A DNA stretch of 64,000 nucleotides from Alisma plantago-aquatica. Its lineage: Eukaryota > Streptophyta > Magnoliopsida > Alismatales > Alismataceae. The notes under the pieces were generated by a model, which saw nothing but the letters and a program-made list of their open reading frames with translations, was not told the DNA's origin and made no database searches. This document shows positions 26,200 to 37,257 of this stretch, in pieces. The translations under genes were made by a program, and so were the position numbers. The DNA is taken from positions 237,204,558 through 237,268,557 of the forward strand of contig OY856409.1 of NCBI GenBank assembly GCA_963693085.1. The letters are read 5' to 3'. Every line of letters begins with the position of its first letter. Within the stretch, counting starts at the first letter, position 1.

Positions 26200-26835
26200 G
26201 GTTGTTATAAATGTGATGATTGGGTGGCTTTGACACATGGGGCATTTGAGGGGTGAGTGATAGATATGGGATTTGTCCCTCCTCAGGGAGTTTGATTTCC
26301 ATGGCCACTTGATGAGCAACATTGAGATAGGCGTGCACACGCATGTGTGAATCAGTATGTGATATTGATGTCATACATATCTCCTCGAATCTACTCTGAG
26401 ATCAAGAAAGTGAATGAACGTTGAAAGGATGACTGTTCCATGCCTTGAGTTCATTCAGGATATCAAAGACAAAGGAATTATACATTCGCTGTAACACCAT
26501 TCTCGGATTGTAGGATTGAAAGTTGTTCTCCAACTTTCTATTTTACTTAGGTAGAACTGATGTGCGACTAGGCACCACTCTTTTGTTTTGAAGTCATAAG
26601 TGTTATGGACTTTCACTGCCAACGTGAAATGGGTATGTAGGGTCACACACATAGGATTTAACCTGGAACAAGAGTTTATCCACAAATGATGTTTAGATTG
26701 ATTACTAAAGTTGTTTAGTAGTTCAATTAAACACTCAATCAATTGATAGATCAGTATCACAGTTTTCAAGGTGTTGGACCGATTGATTAGAGTATCAGAT
26801 TGATTGAAACTGCAATTGACTGATTTTACACAGTC

Positions 26836-27235
26836 TGCACTCCCAACCGATCGGCTTATATGATGAACCGATCAGCTCAGCTTGGTGAACTAATCGGCTC
26901 AGTTGGTGAGTCGACCAGCTCAGGTCCCTAAACTGATTGGTTCAAGGTGTTGAATCGATCGGCTCGACTGACCAACCAAGCAAGTTGGGAAAGCCAGGTT
27001 GGTGAGAAATTTCTCTTCGTTTCACTTGTCCAATTTGATTGGAACAATTATTGGTATTTGGATCAATTCAAAACGAAAGATGAAAATTCAATCGGGAACT
27101 GACCAGTGCAGTGAACCGACCGGCTCAGAAGTGAACCGATTGACTCAAGTGCCCCAACTGACTGGTTCAGGTGTAAACTGATCGGCTCAGGTCCCCAACC
27201 TACCGTTTCATACATGAAACAATCGGTTCAGTTGG
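26836..27235. repeat. Array of ACCGATCGG(C/T)TCAG motifs in the copia-2 5' LTR
   Basis: About ten intact or decayed copies of a ~20-bp phrase of the form (G)TGAACCGATCGGCTCAG, upstream of the TATA box. CCGATCGG is a perfect palindrome containing two CpG sites. A matching array is in the 3' LTR at 33749-34140. Confidence 0.8.
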
Positions 27236-27329
27236 CGCAGTTGGTTTTTTTGTGGAAAATCTTGAACCTTTCTAATCCTACTTTAATCCCGCATTGCCCG
27301 GGGTAGAGAACCCTGTCTCACGACCCTCC

Positions 27330-27337
27330 TATATATA
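27330..27337 (+). promoter_or_regulatory. LTR TATA box of copia-2 (5' copy)
   Basis: TATATATA followed by GGGGTATTGGGGGCTTCTC. The equivalent 3' LTR site is at 34238-34248, in the same context as the copia-1 TATA boxes. Confidence 0.7.
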
Positions 27338-27866
27338 GGGGTATTGGGGGCTTCTCAAGTACAACTTAGAACACCAGTTGCTCTGCAAAGTTGTCGTTCT
27401 CTCTGGTTGTGGTAACCAGGAGAGCTCGAGCAAGTGCTACCCGATTAGGGAGGCACAACAAGGGAAATACAAATACAGAAAGGTGACTGGTGACAGGAGA
27501 GTGTGTCGGTGACTAGTACGCCGACATGAGGATACGACTCCTTCCGGTGCCTTTTGCGATAAGGCAATCGGAGTTCCATGTGGTCCATGTGGACTACTAT
27601 AGAGGCGGGAGATTTCTTCTGCTCGGAAGACAACTGTCAATCCCGACAATCCCAGTGACCAGGAGCTGCATAGACACTGTTCAAGACCGGAGGTGAAGAC
27701 CGTGAAAGCCGTGAGGTAACATCACCGAGCAAGCCTCGAGACAAGGTATGTCTCTACAAACCATCCTTCCTACTGTATAGATGTTGACGTGATTCCTTTA
27801 TACTGGGTTCAGGGAGAAGAAAATTTTGTTTACGCTACCTTCTCTGCCTCCCATAAAACCCATCAG

Positions 27867-27884
27867 TGGTATCAGAGCCATGTC
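27867..27884 (+). other. copia-2 primer-binding site
   Basis: TGGTATCAGAGCCATGTC, the plant initiator-tRNA-Met primer site, one base after the 5' LTR. Confidence 0.93.
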
Positions 27885-29290
27885 AACTACTCTATACTTT
27901 AGGATTATCGATGTGATCAATTTTTGGTTCGTCACCTTTATTTATTGCATACGATGCGAATAAAATTGGTTGTATGCATGCCCAATCCTAAATCCACAAA
28001 TCCCAATATACATATATGATATGTAATATGAATGCACTCGATACACGTCACCCTTAAATGAGTTTTATGGTGGATGTATAGCGTGGTTATGGCCAATAAA
28101 CCCTATGTATGTGTGCTTGGTTGAATGTGGTTTCTTGCATCTCAGTCTGCGCACCAATTCCCTACCTCCTTTTCTTGATGTAACTCGAGATAACTCGAGA
28201 TTTCTTTCCTACCTTTTCTCCCTCCCCCCCCCCCCCGAATGTAACTCGAGGTTTTCCCTATTCAAATGTAAATAGGATATATCTTTTATTTCATGTTATG
28301 TCAAAGAATGGCGGACAACCTGACGACAACTGATACGATCGATTCAAGGCTTGAATCGATTGGTTGGCGTTCTAAACGAATGGTTCAAGGAGCGAGATGA
28401 GCGGGTGGCGACCTGAGGAGATGCACGATGACCAGTGAACCGATCAGTTGGAGGAGCCAATCGATCGACTGGTGTCACCCAAATGACTGACCTGATGGCG
28501 AGCCGATCAATCATGGAGATGAGTTGATCAAACCCAGAATGACAAAGCGTAGAGTTCATGTTGTACAGGTTGCATGTGATGTAGACATAGATGACTGTGA
28601 TTCCTCTTGGCTTGAGGAATCACATTAGGATGGACATAATCATTGCTTTTATCGTTTTGCATGTTTTCTATGGGATATAGCATGTATATGATACATACTA
28701 TATATTGTAGTGATTGGATATGTATATGTATCTATGAAAACCAAATCCCTCATTAAATATTAAAGTTTTAGATGCCTTCCAAATGCGACACAAGTGAAAA
28801 GTTTGATCGGCCAACTGTGGGCACACCCTAGCGTGGTGCACCATCTATCTCGTGGAAGCGTGAAGGATGGATATGTGGGTCTGCCCTAGCAGGGTGCATA
28901 TTCATCGTGTTGGCTTTGGGTCAGACTTAACAAGGTGACCTAGATAGGATCTAGCACCTTGAGGCATGGAGGTGATCATGGAAAGGAGTTGCATATGACA
29001 TCTTTCAAGAGTTGCAAATGATGCAATTGGCAAAAGTTGCCTACCTGGAAGATCTAAGTTGTGGGTGACAACCCTAGCTGGTCCATGAATCAGAGGATTT
29101 CAGGATCTTGACCCACTAGAAGGTTGTATGCTGCAATCTTCCGAATTGATGGTGAGGGCTATCAATTTGAACAAAAATAGTGGGAGCGATAATTAATTAA
29201 AGTCCTAATTATATCGTAAAACCTTTTCAAAATAGTCAAGTCAAAAAGGAGTTTTTGGACTAAATTGCATATATTTCCTTTTGTACAATA
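27885..29290 (+). other. copia-2 untranslated leader
   Basis: About 1.4 kb, homologous to the copia-1 leader. It contains a run of 13 C's (28224-28236) beside repeated TAACTCGAG words, and CGATC-type motifs at 28336-28530 resembling those of the LTR. No long frame. Confidence 0.7.
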
Positions 29291-30160
29291 ATGGTTAATC
29301 AACAATAATCAATTTATTTGCGATCGGTCCTTAAGATGGAAAAATTAAATGGGAATAATTCCATGATTGGTTAGGATGTTGAGAAGTGTTCTCAATCGAA
29401 GAGCAAAAGCTCTAAGTCCTAGTTATACCAGAACTAGATGAACTTGATCCCACCACACCAATGGCTTAAAGGATGCTTATGGAAGCATACCGAAGATGCC
29501 ATTGATGTGGAGTGCTTAATGTTGTGTTCTCTGAACTATGAGTTGCAGAGAAAACATGAGACATATGATGTCTCCAAGACACTATCCTAGTATGTCATGA
29601 CAGAAGAAGATCTAATAGGTATTTACACACTCAATGTGATTGGGTATGACTAGACTGGGATTTCCTCTGAGCCAACAATTGGCTATTGGTATGATACTGC
29701 AAATGTTGCGAGAATCATACAGTTCATGATGAACTACAACATGAACAACTTTGACAAGCGTGATAGAGTTGTTGGACATGTTGAGGATAGTAGAGGCAAA
29801 GATGAAGAAAGACAAACCCTAATCTTTAATGTGATTTATGAAGGGTAAGTCTCAAAGGCAAGGACAAGGGCAAACCAAAGAAGCGTTCTGATGCTAGCCA
29901 GCAATCCAAGCCCTCTTTAGCCTCGAGGCACAGATGAAGAAGGACAAGCTTAAGTATGTGATGCTGATCAACAGAAAGAAAGGTAGGTTCAAGGGCAAGG
30001 GTAAGGGAAAAGCTAAGAAGGGTTCTACTGCTAGCCAGTAGCCCAAGTCATCTTCAGCCTCAAGGCACATGGGAGGGTGAACGAGGGAATTGTCCTCTAT
30101 ATCTAGAAGAACAAAAGAAGAAGAAGGAGGGGATGGATATCTCCACCTAAGGTATCATGA
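29291..30160 (+). pseudogene. gag: copia-2 gag remnant with internal duplication
   Basis: The start ATG (29291) aligns with that of copia-1. Recognisable capsid pieces are VECLMLCSLNYELQRKHE (near 29500-29550) and a degenerate VIGYD block near 29636-29650. The zinc knuckle is mostly lost: only the trailing NCPLYLEEQKKKKE piece remains (near 30085-30125), equivalent to NCPPYIEELKKKKE in copia-1. A ~132-bp tandem duplication (29793-30062) repeats the basic segment just before the knuckle. Multiple stops and frameshifts make it non-functional. Confidence 0.8.
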
Positions 30161-32551
30161 AATGAACTGCTTCTGAGGTATATGATACCAAGATGGAGAT
30201 CTGACATATATGATATGTAAGATCTACAAAGAAGTGATGGCCTTTACAAAAGGACCAAGAAAGGAGTACCCATCATTGGAGCAAGTGTTGCTGCCATAGA
30301 TAGGAGTACCTTTCATTTTATTTCAGCCTAAAGGGCACGAAATAGAGTTGAGAACTGCTATTTCAATTTGCCAATAGAAACACTTTATTGTTGCATCTTG
30401 TAATGACAAGATGACTATCAATATAGTTGATGTTTCAAAGATATGATCTTTATGGCAATGCCTTGTTTATCTGGTGGTACTTGGTATGCATACGATAAAA
30501 TGATATCTAAAAGTTATTGATAACTCAAACAATGAATTAGCATCATCATGAAAAATTCATTTCTAGTTTCCATATGATGGATAAATCTAGACTCTTTTGG
30601 TTAGAGAACCAATAAGAGACATGAATCTCTTAGACATGATTAATCAATCTTCACTAGTGGTAGTGGGAGAATGATTATCCTATTAGGTATAATACATGTG
30701 ATGTATTTACATACCTATTAGATTTAATGCTAGTACTTCAAATAGTGTTTAGAGAAATACCAATATGAATATCTTGAAGTGTTCAATAATATCATAGATG
30801 AAGTACGAATTTGGTAAAGTGTTAATTCTTGATGAGATCAATGAATGAAATACTTGAACCAAATGTTTGAGATCCTTATGAGTGATTATGATAGTGTATC
30901 ATAGTGAGCTCATGATTAAGGCATGGTGATGTCTAAATCAAAAGGAGTCATACTCTAAGGAGTTAGAAGATGATTATCAAATAACTAATTTCTTCTTGAA
31001 TAAAGAATACCCTACACTAATAAAGGACATTAAGAATCATAAAGGATTGTAAGTTCTTATATCCTTGACAGAAACACCTCGATTATCTATGTGATGAGTT
31101 GGTCATGTGATCTAGATGAATGTGAGGAACCAGATTTTGAGTTATGGTTTATAACCATTACATCCTAAATGACTTCCATGTAAACCATAAGGTATGACCT
31201 TGATGGTAGCACCCATTGGGATGAAATCCATAAGTGCAAATGAGTCTTAAGCATTAAGACACATGGATAACATTTTGAGAAGGATGATGCTTGTTGATTG
31301 CAACTTAATGACTAAGAGATTTGGCATACATATACTAAAACTGCATTCCTATGAGGAATAAAATAAGGATGTGTACGTGATACGACCTATAAGGTTTATA
31401 AATCCATTAATGAAAATGAAGTCTATAAGTTATAATGGACTAGTCAATGTGATTGATTGAGTAAAAGCAACTCAGAGTTGGATCTTTACTTTGATAATAT
31501 AGTCAAAGGGTTTGACTGATATGAAAAAGATAAAGAAGGGATATGTGATTTAGTGGGAGCGTATTTGTATTCCACATGTCGATGAGGAATGAGATGTTCT
31601 AGAATGGAATCCTTTGTGGAAATTATCTTTAGGGAAGATAGAGACATTTCCTATGTGATTGGAATAGCGATCTATAGAGATAGTTCTCGAAGACCTCTTG
31701 ACCTGAAAAGAGAAAGCATACATTGGCAATCTATATTGAAGGGTTCAGTGTGCACAGATTTAGTGGGAGAAAACTTATCCATGTTACATGGAGTTAGTAT
31801 CCCAAGGACCAATGTCCAATTCTTATGAAGAATGGAAACACTAAGAATATAAGGATCTATCATGTATGTAATCATCCCATCATCTTGCATGTACGGACAT
31901 GGCAAGAACAAAATAAATTTATCATCTTGTATGTAGGAGATGACAATATGATATGCTCATCCTGATAACTCGTATGTAGAACATGATGAGTGGATTTCAT
32001 CTAGTTCCAGTAAGGGTTACTGGAATACCATAAGAACTTGATAAGTACTTGAGAAGTACTAGTTCTATGGAAATAAGGAAGGATTCACTGTAAAGATTTA
32101 CACTGATGTGAACTTCCGAAAATGACAGAAAATTAATTGCAAAATATATATGGGATATATAAAAGTGAATGTTTGTTGATAAATGGAAATATTCCAATAA
32201 AACCGTTTTAAAAGGAAAGGTCGAGTATCCATGTGTTAGAGGACATTAGTGGATACTATACGGATCTGGAAGTTCATGAGATGAACTTATAGATATTCCA
32301 TCATTGATGACAAATAAGGAGTGCTTGGTCATGCAATGTGGCTAAAGGTTAGCAAAGGAATACTAGATCACATATTACGACAACTCCATTTCATATGTGT
32401 GATGTACAATGAAGAGATGAGAGACATGTAGTTAATACCGACTCTGGCAAGGTGTTGCCATAACTCACTGCGTAAGCACTAGAGCATAGTAACATGTGGG
32501 ACATGTTTGAAGATCACTATGAATATGATTCAATGGTGATTGGCTCGCAGT
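30161..32551 (+). pseudogene. pol: copia-2 pol remnant
   Basis: Heavily decayed. The integrase is only faintly visible around 30690-31000. RT/RNase H pieces are clearer: GSVFVFH followed by MSMRNEM at about 31557-31595, where YVDD is expected; and an open stretch within 31589-31828 containing YVIGIAIYRDSSRRPLDL, the conserved block that follows the RT active site in copia elements. RNase H traces follow to the polypurine tract. Stops and frameshifts occur throughout. Confidence 0.8.
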
Positions 32552-32552
32552 G

Positions 32553-32564
32553 CAAGTGGGAGTC
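32553..32564 (+). other. copia-2 polypurine tract
   Basis: CAAGTGGGAGTC, directly abutting the 3' LTR start TGTTGGTATG. Confidence 0.88.
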
Positions 32565-34775
32565 TGTTGGTATGTATGCCCTGCGAGCCAATCATGGGAT
32601 GGTTGGTGGGATACATTAAGATTGATTTCATAAACATCAAAGGCAAGCTTCCAATTCTTTTTGGTTCAGTCATATGAGATAATGATAGAACATATTGAAT
32701 GTCTAGAGAATGACAATACTCAATGACGCATGCTTTCAGGTTGAGGACCTGAATGATGAGATCATACATATGCTAAGAGTTTTTACATTCTTATTGTCCC
32801 TAGTCAGATGTCATTGTGGAAGGTAGATAGATAACAATGACACACAAGACTAGATTGTGGTGTTGGTTGATGATAGAATCTCGTTAGTCATGATGTGGAG
32901 ATATCAAACCAAACACATAGGTACTTGTTAGAGAACAAGTGTACTGGACAGAACCACCGTGAGTTTGACACATGGAATCATGACATGGTAGTCACAGTCA
33001 GTTCTCACAGTGATGGTGGTAAGTGTGATTCTTTGACCTGAAATCACTACACTCAACACATGTCGTTGGGTACACTTTGACATCATCAAACGCAATCCTG
33101 AAACATGGGTTGTTATAAAGGTGATGATTGGGTGGCTTTGACACATGGGGCTTTTGAGGGGTGAGTGATAGATATGGGATTTGTCCCTCCTAAGGGAGTT
33201 TGATTTCCATGGCCACTTGATGAGTAAGATTGAGATAGGCATGCACACGCATGTGTGAATCAATATGTGATATTGATGTCATACATATCTCCTCCAATCT
33301 ACTTTGAGATCAAGAAAGTGAATGAACGTTGAAAGGATGAATCTTCCATGCCTTGAGTTCATTCGGGATATCAGAGACAAAGTAATTATACATTCACTGT
33401 AACACCATTCATGGATTGTAGGATTGAAAGTTGTTCTCCAACTTTCTATTTCACTTGGGTAGCATTGATGTGCAACTAGGCACTGCTCTTTGCTTGTGAA
33501 GTAATAAGTGTTATGGACTTTCACTACCAACGTGAAATGGGCCTGTAGGGTCACACACATAGGATTTAACCTGGAAGATGAGTTTATCCACAAACAATGT
33601 TTAGATTGATTACTAAAGGAGTTTAGTAGTTCAATTAAACACTTAATCAATTGATAGCTCAGTATCATAGTGTTTAAGGTGTTGGACTGATTGATTAGAG
33701 TATCAGATTGATTGAAACTGCAATTGACTGATTTTACACAGTCTGCACTCCCAACCGATCGGCTCATATGATGAACCGATCGACTCAGCTTGGTGAACCG
33801 ATCGGCTCAGTTGATGAGTCAACCAGCTCATATCACTGAACTGATTGGTTCAAGGTGTTGAATCGATCGACTCGATTGACCAACCGAGCAAGTTGGGAAA
33901 GTCAGGTTGGTGAGAAATTTCTCTTTGTTTCACTTGTCCAATTTGATTGGAACAAGGATTGGTATTTGGATCAATTCGAAACAAAAGATGAAAAGTCAAT
34001 CGGGAACTGACCAGGGTAGTGAACCGACTGGATCAGAAGTGAACCGATCGGCTCAGGTGCCCCAACCGATCGGTTCAGGTGTGAACCGATCGGCTTAGGT
34101 CCCCAACTGGCCGTTTCATACATGAAACGATCGGTTCATCTGGCGTAGTTGGTTGTTTTGTGGAAAATCTCGAACCCTTCTACTCCTGCTTTGATCTCGC
34201 ATTGCCCGGGGTAGAGAACCATGTCTCATGAATCTCCTATATATATATGGGTATTGGGGGCTTCTCAAGTACAACTCAGAACACCAGTTGCTCTACAAAG
34301 TTGTTGTTCTCTCTGGTTGTGGTAACCAGGAGAGCCCGAGAAAGTGCTACCCGATTAGGGAGGCACAACAAGGGAAAGACAACTGCAGAAAGGCGACTGG
34401 TGGCAGGAGAGTGTGTCGGTGACTAGTACGCCAACAGCAGGGCATGACTCCTTCCAGTGCCTTGTGCGGAAAGACGATCGGAGTTCCAGGTGGTCCGTGT
34501 GAACTATTACAGAGGCGGGAGATTTCTTCCGCTCGGAGGACAGCTGTCAATCCCGACAGTCCCGGTGACCAGGAGCTGCACAGACACTGTCCAAGACCGG
34601 AGGTGAAGACCGTGCAAGCCGCGAGGTAACAACGCCTAGAAAGCCTCAAGACAAGGTATGTCTCTACAAACCATCCTTCCTACTATATATACGTTGACAC
34701 AATTCCTTTATACTAGGTTCGTAGAGAAGAAAATTTTGTTTCCGCTGCCTTCTCTGCCTCCCCTAAAACCCAACA
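32565..34775 (+). repeat. copia-2 3' LTR
   Basis: Complete, about 2211 bp, starting TGTTGGTATGTATGCCC and ending AAAACCCAACA. It carries the CCGATCGG array (33749-34140) and a TATA box (34238-34248). Short frames on both strands are not genes. Confidence 0.93.
33749..34140. repeat. Array of ACCGATCGG(C/T)TCAG motifs in the copia-2 3' LTR
   Basis: At least eight copies of the ~20-bp palindrome-centred phrase, better preserved than in the 5' LTR. The clearest are near 33755, 33775, 33798, 34039, 34064 and 34085. Confidence 0.82.
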
Positions 34776-34935
34776 CCATCATCATTTCACCATAACTATT
34801 GAGTCATGCAGTTGATCATGATCCACATGATCAAGAATTTGATGCCCATCCTACTGAATCTTCTCTAATTTATCTACTTCATCTCCAAAAACATTCATAC
34901 ATAAAACCCATCTCAAACACTCTGGTTCTATGATG

Positions 34936-35134
34936 AGAATCATTATTCATCCGCCGACAATGGAATAGCCCGGTTGGTGAATTTCGCTGGTCCCCAATGA
35001 AGGGACCCGAGTTCAAAACCACATGGAGAAGCATCTCTTGATTTATCACCCTCCCATGCGTCCAGCCTCCACCATGGGTAATGGGAGAGGGGGAGAGAAA
35101 TATTTCTCTCTTAATCCCAGAATCATTATTCATC
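34936..35134 (+). mobile_element. SINE insertion with 16-bp target duplication
   Basis: A 167-bp tRNA-derived element (34952-35118) between two identical copies of AGAATCATTATTCATC (34936-34951 and 35119-35134). A box TAGCCCGGTTGG (34966-34977) is one mismatch from the tRNA consensus. B box AGTTCAAAACC (35010-35020) lies about 44 bp downstream. A perfect 16-bp duplication is what LINE-machinery retroposition produces. There is no A-tail: the 3' end reads CTCTCTTAATCCC. No autonomous partner is visible in the window. Confidence 0.88.
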
Positions 35135-37136
35135 ATGATCGGTGAAGAAACAACATCTTCTACTCCTCCCCCTCCCTAAACACCACCCACATGATGTCCT
35201 CCACTCCTTCCAGAGCCATGGAATTTTGGTAAAATTACCTAGACGTTTTTTTGATTGTTATCCATCCATTAAATGGTACATGTAATTGATCTATATGAAT
35301 GTATGTATTCTTTAAGAATTTAAATACTTGATAAATCCATAAAAATATTATTTGAAAAGGGTGAAGTTAAGAAAATATATATATGTGTATATGTGATCTA
35401 GGATCAAAATGAGAAATACTTAATAATTCAAGAAAAATAAAAGAATAATGAAGTCTTATTAAAAAAAAGAGATTAAATAACATTAGAAAATGGAATTATA
35501 TGTACCTCTATGATAAATTGTGATGTATTCACCTTTACTACTATATTGATTTGATACTTTGTATATAGTAATTTGTTATTTTACTCTTTTTCCTTAATTA
35601 GTGATTAAAATGATACTAATCTACTAAGAAGGGCACATATGATCCTAAATGAATGAATATGCCACATTAATGTGAATTGTACTAAGAATGGAAAAAGTGA
35701 AAATTATTAAGAATTTTGACCCTTGTGTGATCCATATGAAGCCATCATAACCCTTGATTTTCTAGATTCCTTTGACTCATAATTCCATGAGTCTATTACG
35801 AATAACAATTTTGTGGATGTATGGAAGGTAACCTATTGATGGAAGATAGAAAGGAGGTTTATGGTAGGTGAAGATGGACTGGAAACTCCAATGGAGGGAA
35901 AATTAGGATGAACGTGAACCTTAGAGGTCGTTGGGATGATAGAGGTAGATGTTAATGGATGGAGGTGAGAAGAGATAATGGAAACGTGTGGAGGTTGATT
36001 TACATTCATGCAGGTCAATGTAAAGTGTATGCAGATTGGAGGGAGTGAGGTAGGGAGATATACTAAGGCCTCTTGCGCCTCAGACATCCAAGACAAAGGT
36101 CTGGAACAAGAATGTAGAACGCATATCTTGGTAGCCAGTGAGGGGTATATATAGTGTTGGGAAAAATGATGCGATATATATTTCATATGATGGGGAAAAC
36201 CTTTGATAATTAACCTCATCAAATGTGTAATTGGGAAAAAGTGAACCATGTCTGATTCGGAGGAACTCTGGCTAGGTTCACCTTGTGGACTAGATATCTA
36301 CGTGCATTAGTCGATGGAAAAGTTTATCATTTGATTTCATGACCCATCGATGGATGCACATGCCCATTAGTCATTGGCTAATTCAAGGGCATTTGTTGGT
36401 GATGAGGTGCTTTGGTCAATGGACCACCATTGATTATGATGTTGTACATGGAGGCTGATGGAGAAAGGTTGATGTCAAGCCCAATGAATGTGTAAAGTGA
36501 ACTGGAGTTGGGAACTTGACTAGGTTGGGTGAATCTGGCCAGATCACCTACATGAGATTTTGTTGAAGACCGGTTGATATCGAAATCCAGTCTTGGTACC
36601 ATCTAGTCTTTGACAAAAGCCCATGTAGGGAATCTGGTCCAAGTTTTCCCAACACACTCAAGTTTCCAACTCTAGTTCATTTTCCACATACAATGGGCTC
36701 ACCATCCCCCATCGACATATGTGTCCACCCTAGTTATCAACTGATGAACCATTGACTTGGCAGATCCTAGGCTTGTCGGATGAACTCATGCTAGATTCAA
36801 TATGGGGTGGAGGAATACATATCTTTTAAGAAGCCCAAGTTGGTTGATGGTGAAGATGGAAGATATTCATTTCGTACATGCTAACCCAACAGATTGGGCA
36901 AACAGGGTCTGTGTCAAGTAGTGTAGAAAACCTCAAAAAAATTCATGTCTTAGAAACCTATCTTCATGATAATCAAGATTTGGATGAACCTTGGACTGAT
37001 TTGTGGGAACACTGGTAGGGTTTTTGTGACAAAACTGGCCAAGTAACTCCAAGTCTTTCTAGTCTTCAAGCTGAGTCTTGAGAAATTGATGTCTTGCTTA
37101 GTTTCCTACCCAAAAGTCCAACAACTAGCTATTTTG

Positions 37137-37140
<4 letters not shown>
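35135..37140. other. Unassigned intergenic sequence
   Basis: No recognisable gene. A 138-codon minus-strand frame (35833-36249), rich in Ser, Pro, His and Ile, shows no known domain. A TATATATAG word near 36147 is TATA-like. The segment 36240-36900 has more balanced base composition and could be LTR sequence without visible ends. Confidence 0.4.

Positions 37141-37171
<31 letters not shown>
37141..37171. repeat. (TA)15 microsatellite
   Basis: 31 bp of pure TA repeat about 80 bp before the three-LTR array. Confidence 0.95.
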
Positions 37172-37173
<2 letters not shown>

Positions 37174-37257
37174 CAAGATATGTAAATTACAAAAAGACTA
37201 AGCATCTACAGTTATTAGGCATATTAGGGCTAGTGTAGGAATGATAACTAAAGTAAC

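Larger units (their letters stand above)
26200..27865 (+). repeat. copia-2 5' LTR, left end missing
   Basis: Homologous to 33108-34775. It has a TATATATA box at 27330-27337 followed by GGGGTATTGGGGG, and ends CATCA immediately before the primer site. Confidence 0.9.
26200..34775 (+). mobile_element. copia-2: 5'-truncated decayed Ty1/copia retrotransposon
   Basis: Same family as copia-1 but a different LTR subtype. It comprises a partial 5' LTR (26200-27865), an intact-looking primer site, leader, broken gag-pol, polypurine tract and a complete 3' LTR (32565-34775). The first ~543 bp of the 5' LTR (equivalent to 32565-33107) are absent, so no target duplication can be recognised. The LTR parts that can be compared differ by scattered substitutions, by eye roughly one in a dozen bases. 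Confidence 0.92.

Noticed and set aside
35833..36249. 138-codon minus-strand frame
   Set aside because: No domain, no sign of conservation and low-complexity Ser/Pro/His/Ile content. Nothing nearby supports a gene.
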